Origin: Niastella soli | Lineage (GTDB): Bacteria; Bacteroidota; Bacteroidia; Chitinophagales; Chitinophagaceae | Assembly (NCBI RefSeq): GCF_017742245.1 | Contig: NZ_JAGHKO010000001.1 | Location: forward strand, 248,001-312,000 | Direction of reading: 5' to 3' | Length of the DNA: 64,000 nt | In this document: in pieces, positions 1-9,341 of the stretch | Numbering within the stretch: the stretch's first letter is position 1 | Layout of the letters: each line of letters starts with the position of its first letter | Notes under the pieces: model-generated | What the model was told of the DNA's origin: nothing | Database searches by the model: none | Seen by the model: only the letters and a program-made list of their open reading frames with translations | Translations under genes and position numbers: made by a program

Positions 1-1101
1 ATTAAAACCAACGCGAAATTTATCAGAAGCCCGGTGATCGAATTTAAAAGAAGCCAATGTTCTTTTAAAACCCGACTCCAGCATGATCCCATCTTCCTTT
101 GTATTACTTAAGTTTAAGTTGAATGTACTTGCTTTTGAACCGCCGGTAACAGATACTGCATGGGTCTTATTCAATGCACTACGACCAAACACTTCATGCT
201 GCCAGTCTCTGTTAGGCATGTTCTTATATATGTCAAGGTCTTGCCAGCGGCCATAGGTCTTTTCAAAAGCAGTGCGTTCATCAGCGCTGCCATTGTAGCG
301 TTGGTACTGATACATTACAAAATCATACGGATTCATAACATCCAACGTGTTCGTGATCTTGCGTACCCCCGCATACCCATCATACCCTACCCGGGTTTTC
401 ATATCCTTACCCCCTTTGGTGGTGATCACCACTACCCCGTTTGCACCACGCGCACCATACACAGCCGTTGAAGCCGCATCTTTCAACACGTTGATGCTTT
501 CAATTTCCTGTGGTGAAATAAGAGATAATGCATTATCTACAGGAATACCATCCACAATATACAGGGGTGAGTTGTCCTGTGAAATGGAACCACCGCCACG
601 TACGCGCACCAGGATGTCGGCGCCGGGACGGCCTTCTGTAGTGGTTACCTGTACACCAGCGAGACGGCCAGCCAATGCTTCGGCCACACTGTTTACGGGC
701 ACATCTTTCAGATCTTTTGTACCTACGGAAGCCACTGAGCCTGTCAGGTCTTTTTTCTTGGCTGTTCCATAACCGATCACTACAACATCTTCCAGACTGT
801 TGTCTTCTTTCTGCATGGAAACGGTAATGGGATTGATGCCGTCGGCAGTGGTCTCCAGCTGTTTAAAACCCAGATAACTGATTACCAGCGTCACCTTTCC
901 TGATTCGCCAGGAATGGTAAAATTAAATTTACCAGCTGCATCTGTTGTGGTGCCATTGTGTGAGCCTTTTACAATCACACTTACACCGGAAACAGGTGAA
1001 CCTTTGTCATCTGTAACTGCTCCTTTGATCTGTCTTGTTTGTGCAAATAGGAAAATGGGCAAAATGAGGGAAAGGACTACAAACGTAATTCTTGTGCGCA
1101 T
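1..1101 (-). CDS. SusC/RagA-type TonB-linked outer-membrane receptor, N-terminal part
   Basis: This is the first 367 codons of a receptor that runs off the left edge. The start (MRTRITFVVLSLILP) gives a signal peptide ending near FAQ. It is followed by a carboxypeptidase-regulatory-like beta domain (about residues 23-100), a TonB-box-like segment (VVVIGYGTAKKKDLTG) and the plug domain with the family motifs RVRGGGSISQDNSPLYIVDG and YGARGANGVVVITTKGG. Family members import oligosaccharides or peptides across the outer membrane using TonB energy, together with a SusD lipoprotein. It is clearly paralogous to the complete receptor at 3454-6669: the plug motifs and flanking stretches align without gaps. 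A SusD partner would be expected beyond the left edge. It has its own leader with a LacI-type operator, so it is probably co-regulated with the neighbouring pair. The substrate cannot be read from the sequence. Confidence 0.93.
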   Translation of the reverse strand, partial: MRTRITFVVLSLILPIFLFAQTRQIKGAVTDDKGSPVSGVSVIVKGSHNGTTTDAAGKFNFTIPGESGKVTLVISYLGFKQLETTADGINPITVSMQKEDNSLEDVVVIGYGTAKKKDLTGSVASVGTKDLKDVPVNSVAEALAGRLAGVQVTTTEGRPGADILVRVRGGGSISQDNSPLYIVDGIPVDNALSLISPQEIESINVLKDAASTAVYGARGANGVVVITTKGGKDMKTRVGYDGYAGVRKITNTLDVMNPYDFVMYQYQRYNGSADERTAFEKTYGRWQDLDIYKNMPNRDWQHEVFGRSALNKTHAVSVTGGSKASTFNLNLSNTKEDGIMLESGFKRTLASFKFDHRASDKFRVGFN

Positions 1102-1128
1102 ATGGCGGTTCGTTTTGGGGTTCTCTTT

Positions 1129-1165
1129 TATACAGGTACTCTTTTAGGCTTATTATACCTGTATA
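1129..1165 (-). other. Inverted repeat in the leader of the truncated susC
   Basis: Perfect 10-bp arms (TATACAGGTA at 1129-1138 and TACCTGTATA at 1156-1165) enclose a 17-base loop, 27 bases upstream of the susC start codon. It could be a leader RNA hairpin or a protein-binding site. The complete susC gene does not carry the same sequence at this position. Confidence 0.5.
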
Positions 1166-1257
1166 GGTTTTGTGACAATCGTCTTAAACTTAATTCCAAC
1201 GTCAATTCTAGTGAGATATTCTTTAATAAAACAGTTTACTCATGCATTTTTCTATGC

Positions 1258-1277
1258 AATCGTTCCCGGTAACGAAG
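1258..1277 (-). promoter_or_regulatory. Probable LacI-type operator (susC copy 2)
   Basis: The core is TCGTTCCCGGTAACGA, a 16-bp palindrome around a central CG with one mismatched pair. It lies in a block (1247-1268) that is identical over 22 bases to 7167-7188 in front of the other susC. LacI-family regulators bind palindromes with a central CG, and a LacI-type gene sits in this locus. The remainder of 1102-1600 holds a further conserved AT-rich stretch (about 1203-1230, matching about 7123-7150), the leader hairpin and a terminator. No gene was seen there. Confidence 0.6.
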
Positions 1278-1545
1278 TCAGAAAAAAATCAGTAGTAATG
1301 TTCAGCGATTGAAGAAGTTGTGAAAATTGCGTTTGCTGTTGCAAGTGGAAACAGGTAGCAATACGTACTATGCATTATGTTATAATAAATATATCACTTT
1401 ACGCCTTAATTGCAAAGAAGTATGCTCAAAAACATACCTTCTATTGACAAACTGATCACTGGAATGTATGAATTCTTAATTTTTATGGACGAACAAGTAT
1501 TACTGATACATCATCCAATGCTTTCATTTTCTTTGACTGTCATCC

Positions 1546-1579
1546 AAAAGAAAAGGGTCTGACTATAATAGCCAGACCC
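1546..1579 (-). terminator. Intrinsic terminator after the SusD gene
   Basis: Read on the minus strand, a 7-bp stem (GGGTCTG/CAGACCC at 1579-1573 and 1561-1555, 11-base loop) is followed by a T-rich run (TTTTCTTTT). It lies 22 bases after the susD stop codon, so the susC-susD unit probably ends here and the next susC has its own promoter. Confidence 0.75.
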
Positions 1580-1600
1580 AAGCATAAAAAAAGCTTACAA

Positions 1601-3433
1601 TCAATAATTCGGATTCTGTGTCAACCGTCCCTGATAAGCATCCATAGTTGCCTGATCGAAGGGGTACAATTCACTTTTACCGCTAACAAATAAATATCCA
1701 ATACCGCCACTCAGCGGTTTCCCGTCTATAAGAGTGGTGGAAAGATAAGCGCGCCATGGGTAGGCCGTCCAACCAGTGCGTGATGGGGGAACCTGTTTGG
1801 GCCGCCAGAAAGGCTGTGCATTGGTAGCCGGGTTAGAACCTCCATAGAACTGTATTTCTTCGCCATTGTTCTTATAGAAAATGGTATCCGGCACATTGGC
1901 ATACGCACCAGTTCCCTTTAGCACCTGGTCGACTTTCTTTCTTGCGTCTTCAAGGCTGGTGGCCAGTTGCCCCCAGCGTAACAGATCATATTTCCGAATG
2001 CCTTCATGTCCAAACTCAAGCCACCGTTCATTGGCTACTGCATTAAAGAAAGCAGTCTTATCGGTGGGGGTGGTACCAATGGAACTTTCGTTGCCTTTAT
2101 AAGCTCTCTTCCGCACTTCTTCAAATGCTTTAATAGCTGTTGCCGAGGGCGCGCCATTAAGCTCGTTGTCGGCTTCAGCATACATCAGCAACACATCAGA
2201 AAACCGGATCACCGCCCAATTGTACCCAACATTCAACACCGTACCTGGCAATAAAGGAACGCGCCAGTCGCGGCGATATTTACCGGTATTCAATTCATTT
2301 AAATGCCGCATAGCTTTTATGTTCTTTGAATCGGCTACGCCATACCAGGTAATGGTAACATCGCGGCGGGTATCAACCGAATCGAATGCATAAAAGTAAT
2401 GGGGTAACATAGTGATACCACCGCCGCCGGCGCCATAGCGCGAAGCGTTGTTAAGAACGGGACCATCATAATTACCCATCCGGCTATCGCTGTTACCATT
2501 ACCGCCACCTGCACCTATTTCAAACAGGATCTCACCCTGAGGATCATATGTAAATGATGTAACGTTCCGCCAGATGCTTTCAAAACTCGGGTTCAGCGTA
2601 TGCTGATCACGTCGTGCCATTAGGTCCTCGCATTCCTTTTTAGTGATTGCATAATATTTGAGGTAATCGGCGCGGCGTTCAATTTTGCCATTGCTGCGGA
2701 GGGCATACCCGCCTCTGAACAACGCGATCCTTGCACGGAGGGCCTTGGCAGCACCTTTGGTAATGCGTTCGTTGCGGGTAGCAACCTCTGTGCGCCAGGG
2801 TAACAGATCAATAGCGGCCCCCAGATCATCGAGTATTTTATCATACGTGGAATCGCGATCATTTCTTTGAAGGAACAGATCTGTTTGCTGATACGAAGGC
2901 ACCATCGGCGCCGGTACATCACCCCAGTTACGGATCAGTTCAAACAGGAACTGTGCCCGCAAGGTGAGTGATTCGCCATACAGGCGGCGCAATTCTTTTT
3001 TCTCGGCATCGGTACCATCATTGTACTGTTTCATTTGTGGTATTTGTTCGATGCACAGATTGGCTTTTTCCACCCCACGGTATAATTGCCTGAATGGATT
3101 GGAGATCTCAGTATTTGTAAGCAATAACTGGTATCGGCCAATACCCCTGCGGCCATTGTCGATCCCGCCACTCACAATGCCTTCATCGGAATCGTAAGGA
3201 TAATACATGCTGATGCGAATGCCATATCCATTGTCGCCCTGCAGTTCATCATATGCCCCAATAACTGCCATGGTAGCATTGGGCACATCAGTAAATACTT
3301 CGGGAATGGTGTAACCTGATTCGGGTTCCACCTCGGTATATTTTTTACAACTATTGGTAAGCGCTATTATACTCACAATGGCAACAACGGCCATTAATTG
3401 ATACAATCGTGTATGCTTCTTCTGAATTTTCAT
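1601..3433 (-). CDS. SusD/RagB-type outer-membrane lipoprotein
   Basis: The product has 610 residues. A lipoprotein signal (hydrophobic run, then LTNSC at about 26-30) predicts acylation at Cys30 and surface anchoring. The N-terminal SusD-like domain contains the TPR-type region (for example LRAQFLFELIRNWGDVP), and the C-terminal RagB/SusD half contains VIRFSDVLLMYAEADNEL and NERWLEFGHEGIRKYDLLRW, both typical of the family. SusD proteins cap the SusC barrel and bind the glycan before import. The gene begins 20 bases after the susC stop, so the two are cotranscribed, and a terminator follows. At 610 residues it is on the long side for the family. The ligand is unknown. Confidence 0.95.
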   Translation of the reverse strand: MKIQKKHTRLYQLMAVVAIVSIIALTNSCKKYTEVEPESGYTIPEVFTDVPNATMAVIGAYDELQGDNGYGIRISMYYPYDSDEGIVSGGIDNGRRGIGRYQLLLTNTEISNPFRQLYRGVEKANLCIEQIPQMKQYNDGTDAEKKELRRLYGESLTLRAQFLFELIRNWGDVPAPMVPSYQQTDLFLQRNDRDSTYDKILDDLGAAIDLLPWRTEVATRNERITKGAAKALRARIALFRGGYALRSNGKIERRADYLKYYAITKKECEDLMARRDQHTLNPSFESIWRNVTSFTYDPQGEILFEIGAGGGNGNSDSRMGNYDGPVLNNASRYGAGGGGITMLPHYFYAFDSVDTRRDVTITWYGVADSKNIKAMRHLNELNTGKYRRDWRVPLLPGTVLNVGYNWAVIRFSDVLLMYAEADNELNGAPSATAIKAFEEVRKRAYKGNESSIGTTPTDKTAFFNAVANERWLEFGHEGIRKYDLLRWGQLATSLEDARKKVDQVLKGTGAYANVPDTIFYKNNGEEIQFYGGSNPATNAQPFWRPKQVPPSRTGWTAYPWRAYLSTTLIDGKPLSGGIGYLFVSGKSELYPFDQATMDAYQGRLTQNPNY

Positions 3434-3453
3434 ACGTCAATCGTTTTTGTTTT

Positions 3454-6400
3454 TTAGAATGTTGCATTTAAACCAAAGACCCAGGTACGTGAACGGGGAT
3501 AGGCGGCAAAGTCAACCCCGGGTGTTAACGGGTCGCTACGCCGTGCCGTTACATCAGGATCATACCCCGAGTAGCTGGTAAGTGTAGCCAGGTTGTTCAC
3601 GGTTGCAAATACACGGAAGTTGGTGAGTTTTATTTTATTGATCACATTCTTTGGCAGAGAGTAGCCCACTGTTATATTGTTGAACCGCAGGTAGGTGCCA
3701 TCTTCCACAGCCCAGGAGTGCAGCCACCAGCGTTGTACGCGAACAGGCGTCCATATTTTGGCGTTCTCATTCATCGCCGCCAGCTCTTTTGGATCAGTTA
3801 CGCGTTTGCCTGCGTCATTGATCCAGGTAAACCGGTCCTTCATACTATTCAATGTATTCAGGTTGGGGAAAGCGCCATCCGTCCACTCAATTTTGTTGGC
3901 ATTGTAAATATCATTGCCATACACAAAATTGAGAAACACACTCAGATCAAAACTCTTATAAGTGAATTGGTTATTCCAGCCACCGGTGAATTTGGGATTG
4001 GCATTACCCACCACAACGCGGTCGTAATCGGCAGTGACCTGTCCATCAGGCGTCCCATTAGGCCCGCTGATATCTTTCCATTTCAACATGCCCGGTTGTG
4101 CTGTTCCGTATACGCCATTATTGGCAATACCTGCTTTTAATTTATAGGTTTGTGTGGCCCCATCGAAATCAAAATCATCTACTTTAAAAAAGCCATCCGT
4201 TACAAAGCCATACATTAAACCCGCAGGCTCACCCACTTTTACCACGTAATCATCTACGCCATCACTCCCCTGCCAGCCTGAATTGCGGGTCATCTGGTTT
4301 ACACCGCCCAGGTTCTCCACTTTATTTCTATTGAATGAAATATTGAAGTTGGTATTCCAGGTAAAATCTTTTTTAGAAATGGGAATGGCATTTACCTGAA
4401 ATTCCACCCCGCGGTTACTGGTAGCACCCAGGTTTTGTAGTTGGGTGGTATAGCCCAAAGTGGGTGGTATGTTCACCGCAAGCAACAGGTCTTTAGCAGT
4501 GTTCTTATATACATCTACCGTAAACGTCAGGCGATTGTTGAGCATGGACCAATCCAATCCCAGGTTCATGGTGGTATTACGCTCCCATCTTAGATCAGGA
4601 TTTCGCAAAGCAGTAGGCGCCACACCGGGTTGTATAATATGGTTGAACGCGTACTGACCGGTTACCCCATACAGCTGCAGGTACAACAGGTTATCGATGC
4701 GGTTGTTCCCCACTGATCCATACCCGAAACGCAATTTAGCATCATTCAACCAGGAGAGATCTTTCATAAACCCTTCCTGACTAAACCGCCACGATACCGA
4801 CCCTGAAGGGAAGATCAGCGTGCCATTATCTGAACTGAATTTTGAAGACCGGTCGGCCCGCAGGCTAAAGGAAGCTGAGTATTTATCGTCGTATGAATAA
4901 CTTGCCCGGCCAAAAAAGGAAGAGATCCGGCTGGGTGGTTGTTTAAAGGTAGTGGGCAATGGTTGCGAAGAGCCCGGTGGCGCGGCGCCTGCGCCCATAT
5001 TTTCCAATGCTTTTTCTGCTGTAATGTCTGAAGGGAAATAGCGGGTTTCAAATGTACTGTTGCGCACCCGTTGATCAATGATCTCCTGCCCAGCCAATAT
5101 GCTGATGTCGTGATGACCTTTATAATCATTGACAGCATATTGCAGCGTATTGGAATTACTGAGGGTATTGTTATACTGCTCCCCTATGGAGGCAGTGGGC
5201 AGGGAAGCAAAGTTGCGGGCCGTGGACGTGATCTTGCTATAGAACTGATCTGTTTCCACAATGGCATTATCAAACCCAAAGGTGGAACGGAAACTCAGGT
5301 TCTTTACAATGATATAATTGAAAAAACCGCTCAGGTACGTGGCTTTTGTATATTGACGCCGGTATTCTGCCTGGGTAAGCAGCACAGAGTTGGTGGCTCC
5401 GCTGGAAGCGAGGTAATACGCTTCGTCAAAGTCATCGATATCAGGGACAGCACCACCGGAAACAGAAGGGAAAAGGAACGGCCGGTAATTGATGGTATGC
5501 CGCAAGCGATTGGTAGCCCGGGTACCGCTGTTGGTAGTACCGGCGCCCCGGATGGTTTGATCGAGATAGCGGGCATTGAAACCTATTTTTAATTTTTCAG
5601 AGGCTTTATGCTCCAGTTTGAGATTAACCAGATAACGGTCAAAACCCGATTCCAGCTGAATACCATCCTCCTTATTACCGGTAAGACTTAAATTATAAGT
5701 GGTGTTATCACTTCCGCCATTCACAGAAACATTTTGATTGCTGTATTTTGCGTTGCGGCCAAACACTTCGTTCTGCCAGTTAACGGCGGGCATGTCTTTA
5801 TAAACGCTAAGGGTATCCCAGGTGCTGCCGTAGGTCCTGACAAAGCTGGTACTATCATCTTTGTTACCCCGGCTTCTTTCATACTGCCACAGTACATAAT
5901 TGTACGGGTCCATCACATCCATTGTTTTTGGCAGTTCGCGCCAGCCAAAGGAACCGCTGTAAGAAATTTGTGTTTTACCGGGGCGGCCGCCTTTGGTGGT
6001 AATGATCACCACCCCATTGGCTGCGCGGGCGCCATAGATGGCAGTGGTGGAGGCGTCTTTTAATACATCGATAGAGGCTATGTCCTGCGGAGAGATCACA
6101 CTCAACGCATTCTCCACCACAACGCCATCAACGATGTAAAGCGGCGAATTGTCCTGTGTAATAGAACCACCGCCGCGTACGCGTACAATGATGTCTGAAC
6201 CGGGCGCCCCTTCAGAAGCGGTAACCTGTACACCAGCCAGGCGGCCCTGCAGGGCTTCTGCTGCGGACGACAGGGGTACATCCTTTATTTGTTTGCCGGC
6301 CAGGGAGGAAACAGAACCGATTACTTTGCTTCGCGGAACGGTTTGATAACCGATCACTACTTCCTGCAAAGTGGTGGCATCATGTTCCAATTGGATAGTC

Positions 6401-6669
6401 AGCTCTTTTTTGTCATCTGCGTTTATGGTTATGGGTTTGAATCCCACACTCGACAGGGTAAGGCTCGCATTTCCAGAACCCGTTACCGGTATGGAAAACC
6501 GGCCCTTGAGATCGGTTTGAACGGTGCGGCCTCCTTTCACCTGGATGGTTACGTTAGCTACCGGCGCGCCCCGTTCATCGGTGACGGTCCCGGTAATGGT
6601 CCCTGTTTGTGCTAAAAGAATAAACGGAAAGAGTAATAACAGTACTAGTAGTGGTTTTAATTTGTTCAT
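3454..6669 (-). CDS. SusC/RagA-type TonB-linked outer-membrane receptor
   Basis: The product has 1071 residues from the preferred start. An ATG four codons upstream (6681) is in frame, but MNKLKPLLVLLLLFPFILLA gives a normal signal peptide, and the sequence CGCCATATG before the preferred start is shared with the other susC. The order of domains is signal peptide, carboxypeptidase-regulatory-like beta domain (about 22-110), TonB-box-like EVVIGYQTVPRSKVIGSV, plug domain (RVRGGGSITQDNSPLYIVDG, YGARAANGVVIITTKGG), then a 22-strand-type barrel ending in RTWVFGLNATF with a terminal aromatic. It forms the transport barrel for the SusD encoded directly downstream. Expression is probably controlled by the divergent LacI-type regulator through the operator at 7178-7197, about 510 bases upstream. 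Confidence 0.95.
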   Translation of the reverse strand: MNKLKPLLVLLLLFPFILLAQTGTITGTVTDERGAPVANVTIQVKGGRTVQTDLKGRFSIPVTGSGNASLTLSSVGFKPITINADDKKELTIQLEHDATTLQEVVIGYQTVPRSKVIGSVSSLAGKQIKDVPLSSAAEALQGRLAGVQVTASEGAPGSDIIVRVRGGGSITQDNSPLYIVDGVVVENALSVISPQDIASIDVLKDASTTAIYGARAANGVVIITTKGGRPGKTQISYSGSFGWRELPKTMDVMDPYNYVLWQYERSRGNKDDSTSFVRTYGSTWDTLSVYKDMPAVNWQNEVFGRNAKYSNQNVSVNGGSDNTTYNLSLTGNKEDGIQLESGFDRYLVNLKLEHKASEKLKIGFNARYLDQTIRGAGTTNSGTRATNRLRHTINYRPFLFPSVSGGAVPDIDDFDEAYYLASSGATNSVLLTQAEYRRQYTKATYLSGFFNYIIVKNLSFRSTFGFDNAIVETDQFYSKITSTARNFASLPTASIGEQYNNTLSNSNTLQYAVNDYKGHHDISILAGQEIIDQRVRNSTFETRYFPSDITAEKALENMGAGAAPPGSSQPLPTTFKQPPSRISSFFGRASYSYDDKYSASFSLRADRSSKFSSDNGTLIFPSGSVSWRFSQEGFMKDLSWLNDAKLRFGYGSVGNNRIDNLLYLQLYGVTGQYAFNHIIQPGVAPTALRNPDLRWERNTTMNLGLDWSMLNNRLTFTVDVYKNTAKDLLLAVNIPPTLGYTTQLQNLGATSNRGVEFQVNAIPISKKDFTWNTNFNISFNRNKVENLGGVNQMTRNSGWQGSDGVDDYVVKVGEPAGLMYGFVTDGFFKVDDFDFDGATQTYKLKAGIANNGVYGTAQPGMLKWKDISGPNGTPDGQVTADYDRVVVGNANPKFTGGWNNQFTYKSFDLSVFLNFVYGNDIYNANKIEWTDGAFPNLNTLNSMKDRFTWINDAGKRVTDPKELAAMNENAKIWTPVRVQRWWLHSWAVEDGTYLRFNNITVGYSLPKNVINKIKLTNFRVFATVNNLATLTSYSGYDPDVTARRSDPLTPGVDFAAYPRSRTWVFGLNATF

Positions 6670-7255
6670 ATGGCGACTCATTTAGGTTGAAAACAGCTCT
6701 ATGGGGCAAGCTTGGCGCGTTAGGTCCGCCCGCCTGCCCGAATGAATTCATTCAGGCGGGATATATCGGGCCGGAAAGGCAATACAGTTGCTGGAAACCG
6801 GGTGTCGGGATCCTTATTATGTGTTTTAGATTTAATGCGGGCGCCTGGCCTGGTGTTATGACAAAGCAATATCACCTGCGTGCAGTTCGTAACTGCAGCA
6901 TATAGCCTGGCCACTAATGGCAATGTCTGTCTGCGAAATGAAACTCTCCAGGTAAGTACCGTAACCAGCACAGGTCCGCTGCTTCGGGTCCTATCTTCCA
7001 GTCAGGGGGTTCAGTGAAATTTGCAGATAGTTACTCAGGAACTACCGGCAACGGGAAGCAAATATCAATACCAGTGATCAACACGTATAAGTAAAAAAAG
7101 GTGCACTGCGAATATTCTAATTCAATTCTAACGAGATATTTTTAAATAAATCGTTTTCCAAAAGTCTTTTTCTATGCAATCGTTCCCGACAACGATTTCA
7201 AAATAGTAGCAGCCTACTAAAAAAAAGATTATTTTTTTCGGTATTTTGCCACAAC
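6670..7255. other. Long divergent intergenic region between susC and the regulator
   Basis: About 580 bases hold no intact gene. They contain the operator at 7178-7197 and a hairpin-forming stretch at about 6727-6760 (CCCGCCTG and AGGCGGG flanking a GAATGAATTCATTC palindrome). Between about 6860 and 7094 the plus strand gives protein-like translations in two frames that together resemble a decayed C-terminal fragment (ending KFADSYSGTTGNGKQ and, shortly after, a TAA at 7092-7094). The truncated susC has no equivalent insert, its operator lying only about 157 bases from its start codon. The fragment assignment is weak. Confidence 0.35.
7178..7197. promoter_or_regulatory. Probable LacI-type operator between regulator and susC
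   Basis: The sequence AATCGTTCCCGACAACGATT has perfect 7-bp arms around a 6-bp spacer with a central CG, the usual architecture of LacI-family operators. It lies 58 bases upstream of the regulator's GTG start, so it may control both the susC gene and the regulator itself. A near copy precedes the second susC at 1258-1277. Confidence 0.7.
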
Positions 7256-8296
7256 GTGAAATTTGAAACCGTAACCATAAAAGATATTGCCAGGGCGTTG
7301 GGACTTTCAACTTCTACCGTTTCGCGTGCATTGCGTGGTAGTTATGAAATTAGTCCGGAGACAAAAAAACTGGTACTCGAGTACGCCGAGAAGATCAATT
7401 ACCGGCCGAACCCGATCGCTTTGAGCCTGAAAGAGCGCAAAAGCCGGTCGATCGGTGTGGTGGTCAGCGAGATTGCTAATACGTTTTTCTCGCAGGCGAT
7501 CAATGGTATTGAATCCATTGCCTACAACCGGGGATACCATGTTATTATTTCCCAGAGCCATGAATCGTACGAACGGGAAAAGGTAACCATTCAACACCTG
7601 GCCTCCCGGTCGGTGGATGGGCTGCTGGTATCCCTCTCGAACGAAACGATTGATCTTTCACACCTCAAACAGCTGCACGACAAAGGGTTACCGGTGGTTT
7701 TCTTCGACCGGATCACCGACGAAATAAACACGCATAAGGTTACCGCCAATAATGTAAAGGGGGCTTTTGATGCTACCCAGCACCTGATCAATAAAGGATT
7801 TACCCGTATTGCGCATATTACGAACTCCCCTAATCTGAGCATTACCAAGGAAAGACTGCAGGGGTACCAGGAAGCCCTTAAAAAGAACAACCTGCCGTTT
7901 GATGAAAAGCTGGTCCATTACACCCTGCACGGTGGTATGATCTATGAGGAAATTCAGGATGAGATCCAGAAAATGTTCAATGCCCGCCAAAAACCGGACG
8001 CTATTTTGACGGCCAGCGATCGCATTACTACCTCCTGCCTTACAGCCCTGAAGGCCGTTGGCAAGAAAATACCAGATGATATTTCCGTGATCGGTTTTAC
8101 CAATACCAATATTGCCGAGCTGTTCAATCCGCCGCTTTCGGCAGTACGGCAACCGGCTTTTGATATGGGACAGGCTGCCACCGAGTTGCTAATCTCCATC
8201 ATTGAAAGCAAACGCCCGGTGACCGAATTTGAGACCAGGATACTGGATACAGAACTGTTCACCAGGGAATCGTCTGAGCATCCGCCACAGCCTTAA
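7256..8296 (+). CDS. LacI/GalR-family transcriptional regulator
   Basis: The product has 346 residues with a GTG start; starting here places the helix-turn-helix at the usual N-terminal position. The HTH (VTIKDIARALGLSTSTVSRA, residues about 6-25) and hinge (NYRPNPIALSLKERKSRSIG) are followed by a periplasmic-binding-protein-like sensor domain (about 57-335). Members repress or activate sugar genes in response to a small effector, usually a sugar. It is divergent from the susC/susD pair and faces a matching palindromic operator, so local control of glycan uptake is the likely job. The effector and the sign of control are not evident. Confidence 0.93.
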   Translation: MKFETVTIKDIARALGLSTSTVSRALRGSYEISPETKKLVLEYAEKINYRPNPIALSLKERKSRSIGVVVSEIANTFFSQAINGIESIAYNRGYHVIISQSHESYEREKVTIQHLASRSVDGLLVSLSNETIDLSHLKQLHDKGLPVVFFDRITDEINTHKVTANNVKGAFDATQHLINKGFTRIAHITNSPNLSITKERLQGYQEALKKNNLPFDEKLVHYTLHGGMIYEEIQDEIQKMFNARQKPDAILTASDRITTSCLTALKAVGKKIPDDISVIGFTNTNIAELFNPPLSAVRQPAFDMGQAATELLISIIESKRPVTEFETRILDTELFTRESSEHPPQP

Positions 8297-8455
8297 AACA
8301 GCCCCGGCTACAAGCTGCACGCTAACAGTCCGTAAGATCTAAGATCATTCGGCACCATCTTGCTATAGTCTTTTCTTTTTTTAGCTTCCCCAAAGAGGCT
8401 GGAACATTTTTTTAATCAGTGTTCAGAAAACGATTTTTAAAATTACCTTCACTTT

Positions 8456-9139
8456 ATGCTTACGCAGGATGAGATCAAGCAGTTAGTTGCGATACAAGCT
8501 GCCCAACTGGTTCAAAATAATATGATAGTTGGTATTGGTTCAGGCTCTACCGTTTACTGGCTAATTATGGAGCTGGGTAAACGCGTTAAAAAAGGGCTGT
8601 TGTTCCAGGCTATTCCCACCTCAAAAAAAACCGCGGCACTGGCTGCCCAGCAAAACATTCCCCTGGCTGAATTGAATGATGTAAATCTGATAGATCTTAC
8701 CATAGATGGGGCCGATGAAATTGACCCTAACCTGCAAATGATAAAAGGGGGTGGCGGCGCTTTGTTGCAGGAGAAAATGGTGGCTGCGGCCTCCCGCGAA
8801 CTGCTTATCCTCGCCGATCATTCCAAACTGGTACAACACCTGGGTGAATTTCCACTACCCTTAGAGGTGATCCCCTTTGGCTGGAAACAGGTGCAACGCG
8901 AGATCCGCGAAACCTATCAGGTTGAAGCCGTTTTGCGCATGCTGAACGATCAACCATTTGTTTCTGACCACGGACATTATATCCTCGACTGCCACTTTCG
9001 CAAAATAGAAAACCCCGACATTTTAACTTATGAACTCAACGGTATTCCCGGTGTTGTTGACAATGGCCTGTTCGTAAATATGGCAGACCTGGCGCTTATC
9101 GGGTTTCCTGATGGAAGAACGGAGACTATGCATAAGTAG
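8456..9139 (+). CDS. rpiA: Ribose-5-phosphate isomerase A
   Basis: The product has 227 residues, the normal length. It interconverts ribose 5-phosphate and ribulose 5-phosphate in the pentose phosphate pathway. Signature segments are VGIGSGST (about 25-32, phosphate loop), LTIDGADEID (81-90) and KGGGGALLQEK (97-107). The catalytic residues of the E. coli enzyme (Asp81, Asp84, Lys94, Glu103) correspond by a constant offset to Asp84, Asp87, Lys97 and Glu106 here. It stands alone between the regulator and a repeat region and is probably a housekeeping gene unrelated to its neighbours. Confidence 0.96.
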   Translation: MLTQDEIKQLVAIQAAQLVQNNMIVGIGSGSTVYWLIMELGKRVKKGLLFQAIPTSKKTAALAAQQNIPLAELNDVNLIDLTIDGADEIDPNLQMIKGGGGALLQEKMVAAASRELLILADHSKLVQHLGEFPLPLEVIPFGWKQVQREIRETYQVEAVLRMLNDQPFVSDHGHYILDCHFRKIENPDILTYELNGIPGVVDNGLFVNMADLALIGFPDGRTETMHK

Positions 9140-9163
9140 TTCTAAGTTCTGACTCGCGACTGT

Positions 9164-9297
9164 CTGCCGTCTGCCTTCTGCCGTCTGCCTTCTGCCGTCT
9201 GTCGTCTGTCGTCTGCCATCTGCCGTTTGCCGTCTGTCTGCCGTCTGCTCTCGGCTGAGCCGAGACCGTTTGCCGTTTGCCGTCTGTCTGCCGTTTG
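9164..9297. repeat. Degenerate heptanucleotide tandem array (CTGCCGT family)
   Basis: About 18 units of 7 bases, mostly CTGCCGT, CTGCCTT, CTGTCGT, CTGCCAT or TTGCCGT, begin 24 bases after the rpiA stop. The array is interrupted at 9249-9265 by a stem-loop, TCTCGGC TGA GCCGAGA. Frames through it encode only low-complexity peptides, so no gene is called. Confidence 0.9.
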
Positions 9298-9341
9298 TAC
9301 GAATACAAAGGTACCCCTTACTTTCATGCGATAACTCCATC

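Noticed and set aside
3695-6615. Numerous plus-strand frames of 70-173 codons opposite susC
   Set aside because: They are antisense shadows of a clearly coding gene with complete family motifs and have no recognisable domains.
6670-6681. Earlier ATG for the complete susC gene
   Set aside because: It adds MSRH before a normal signal peptide; the other susC has the same CGCCATATG context at its start, supporting 6669.
9164-9297. CRISPR array
   Set aside because: Units are 7 bases with no spacers, and no cas genes are present.
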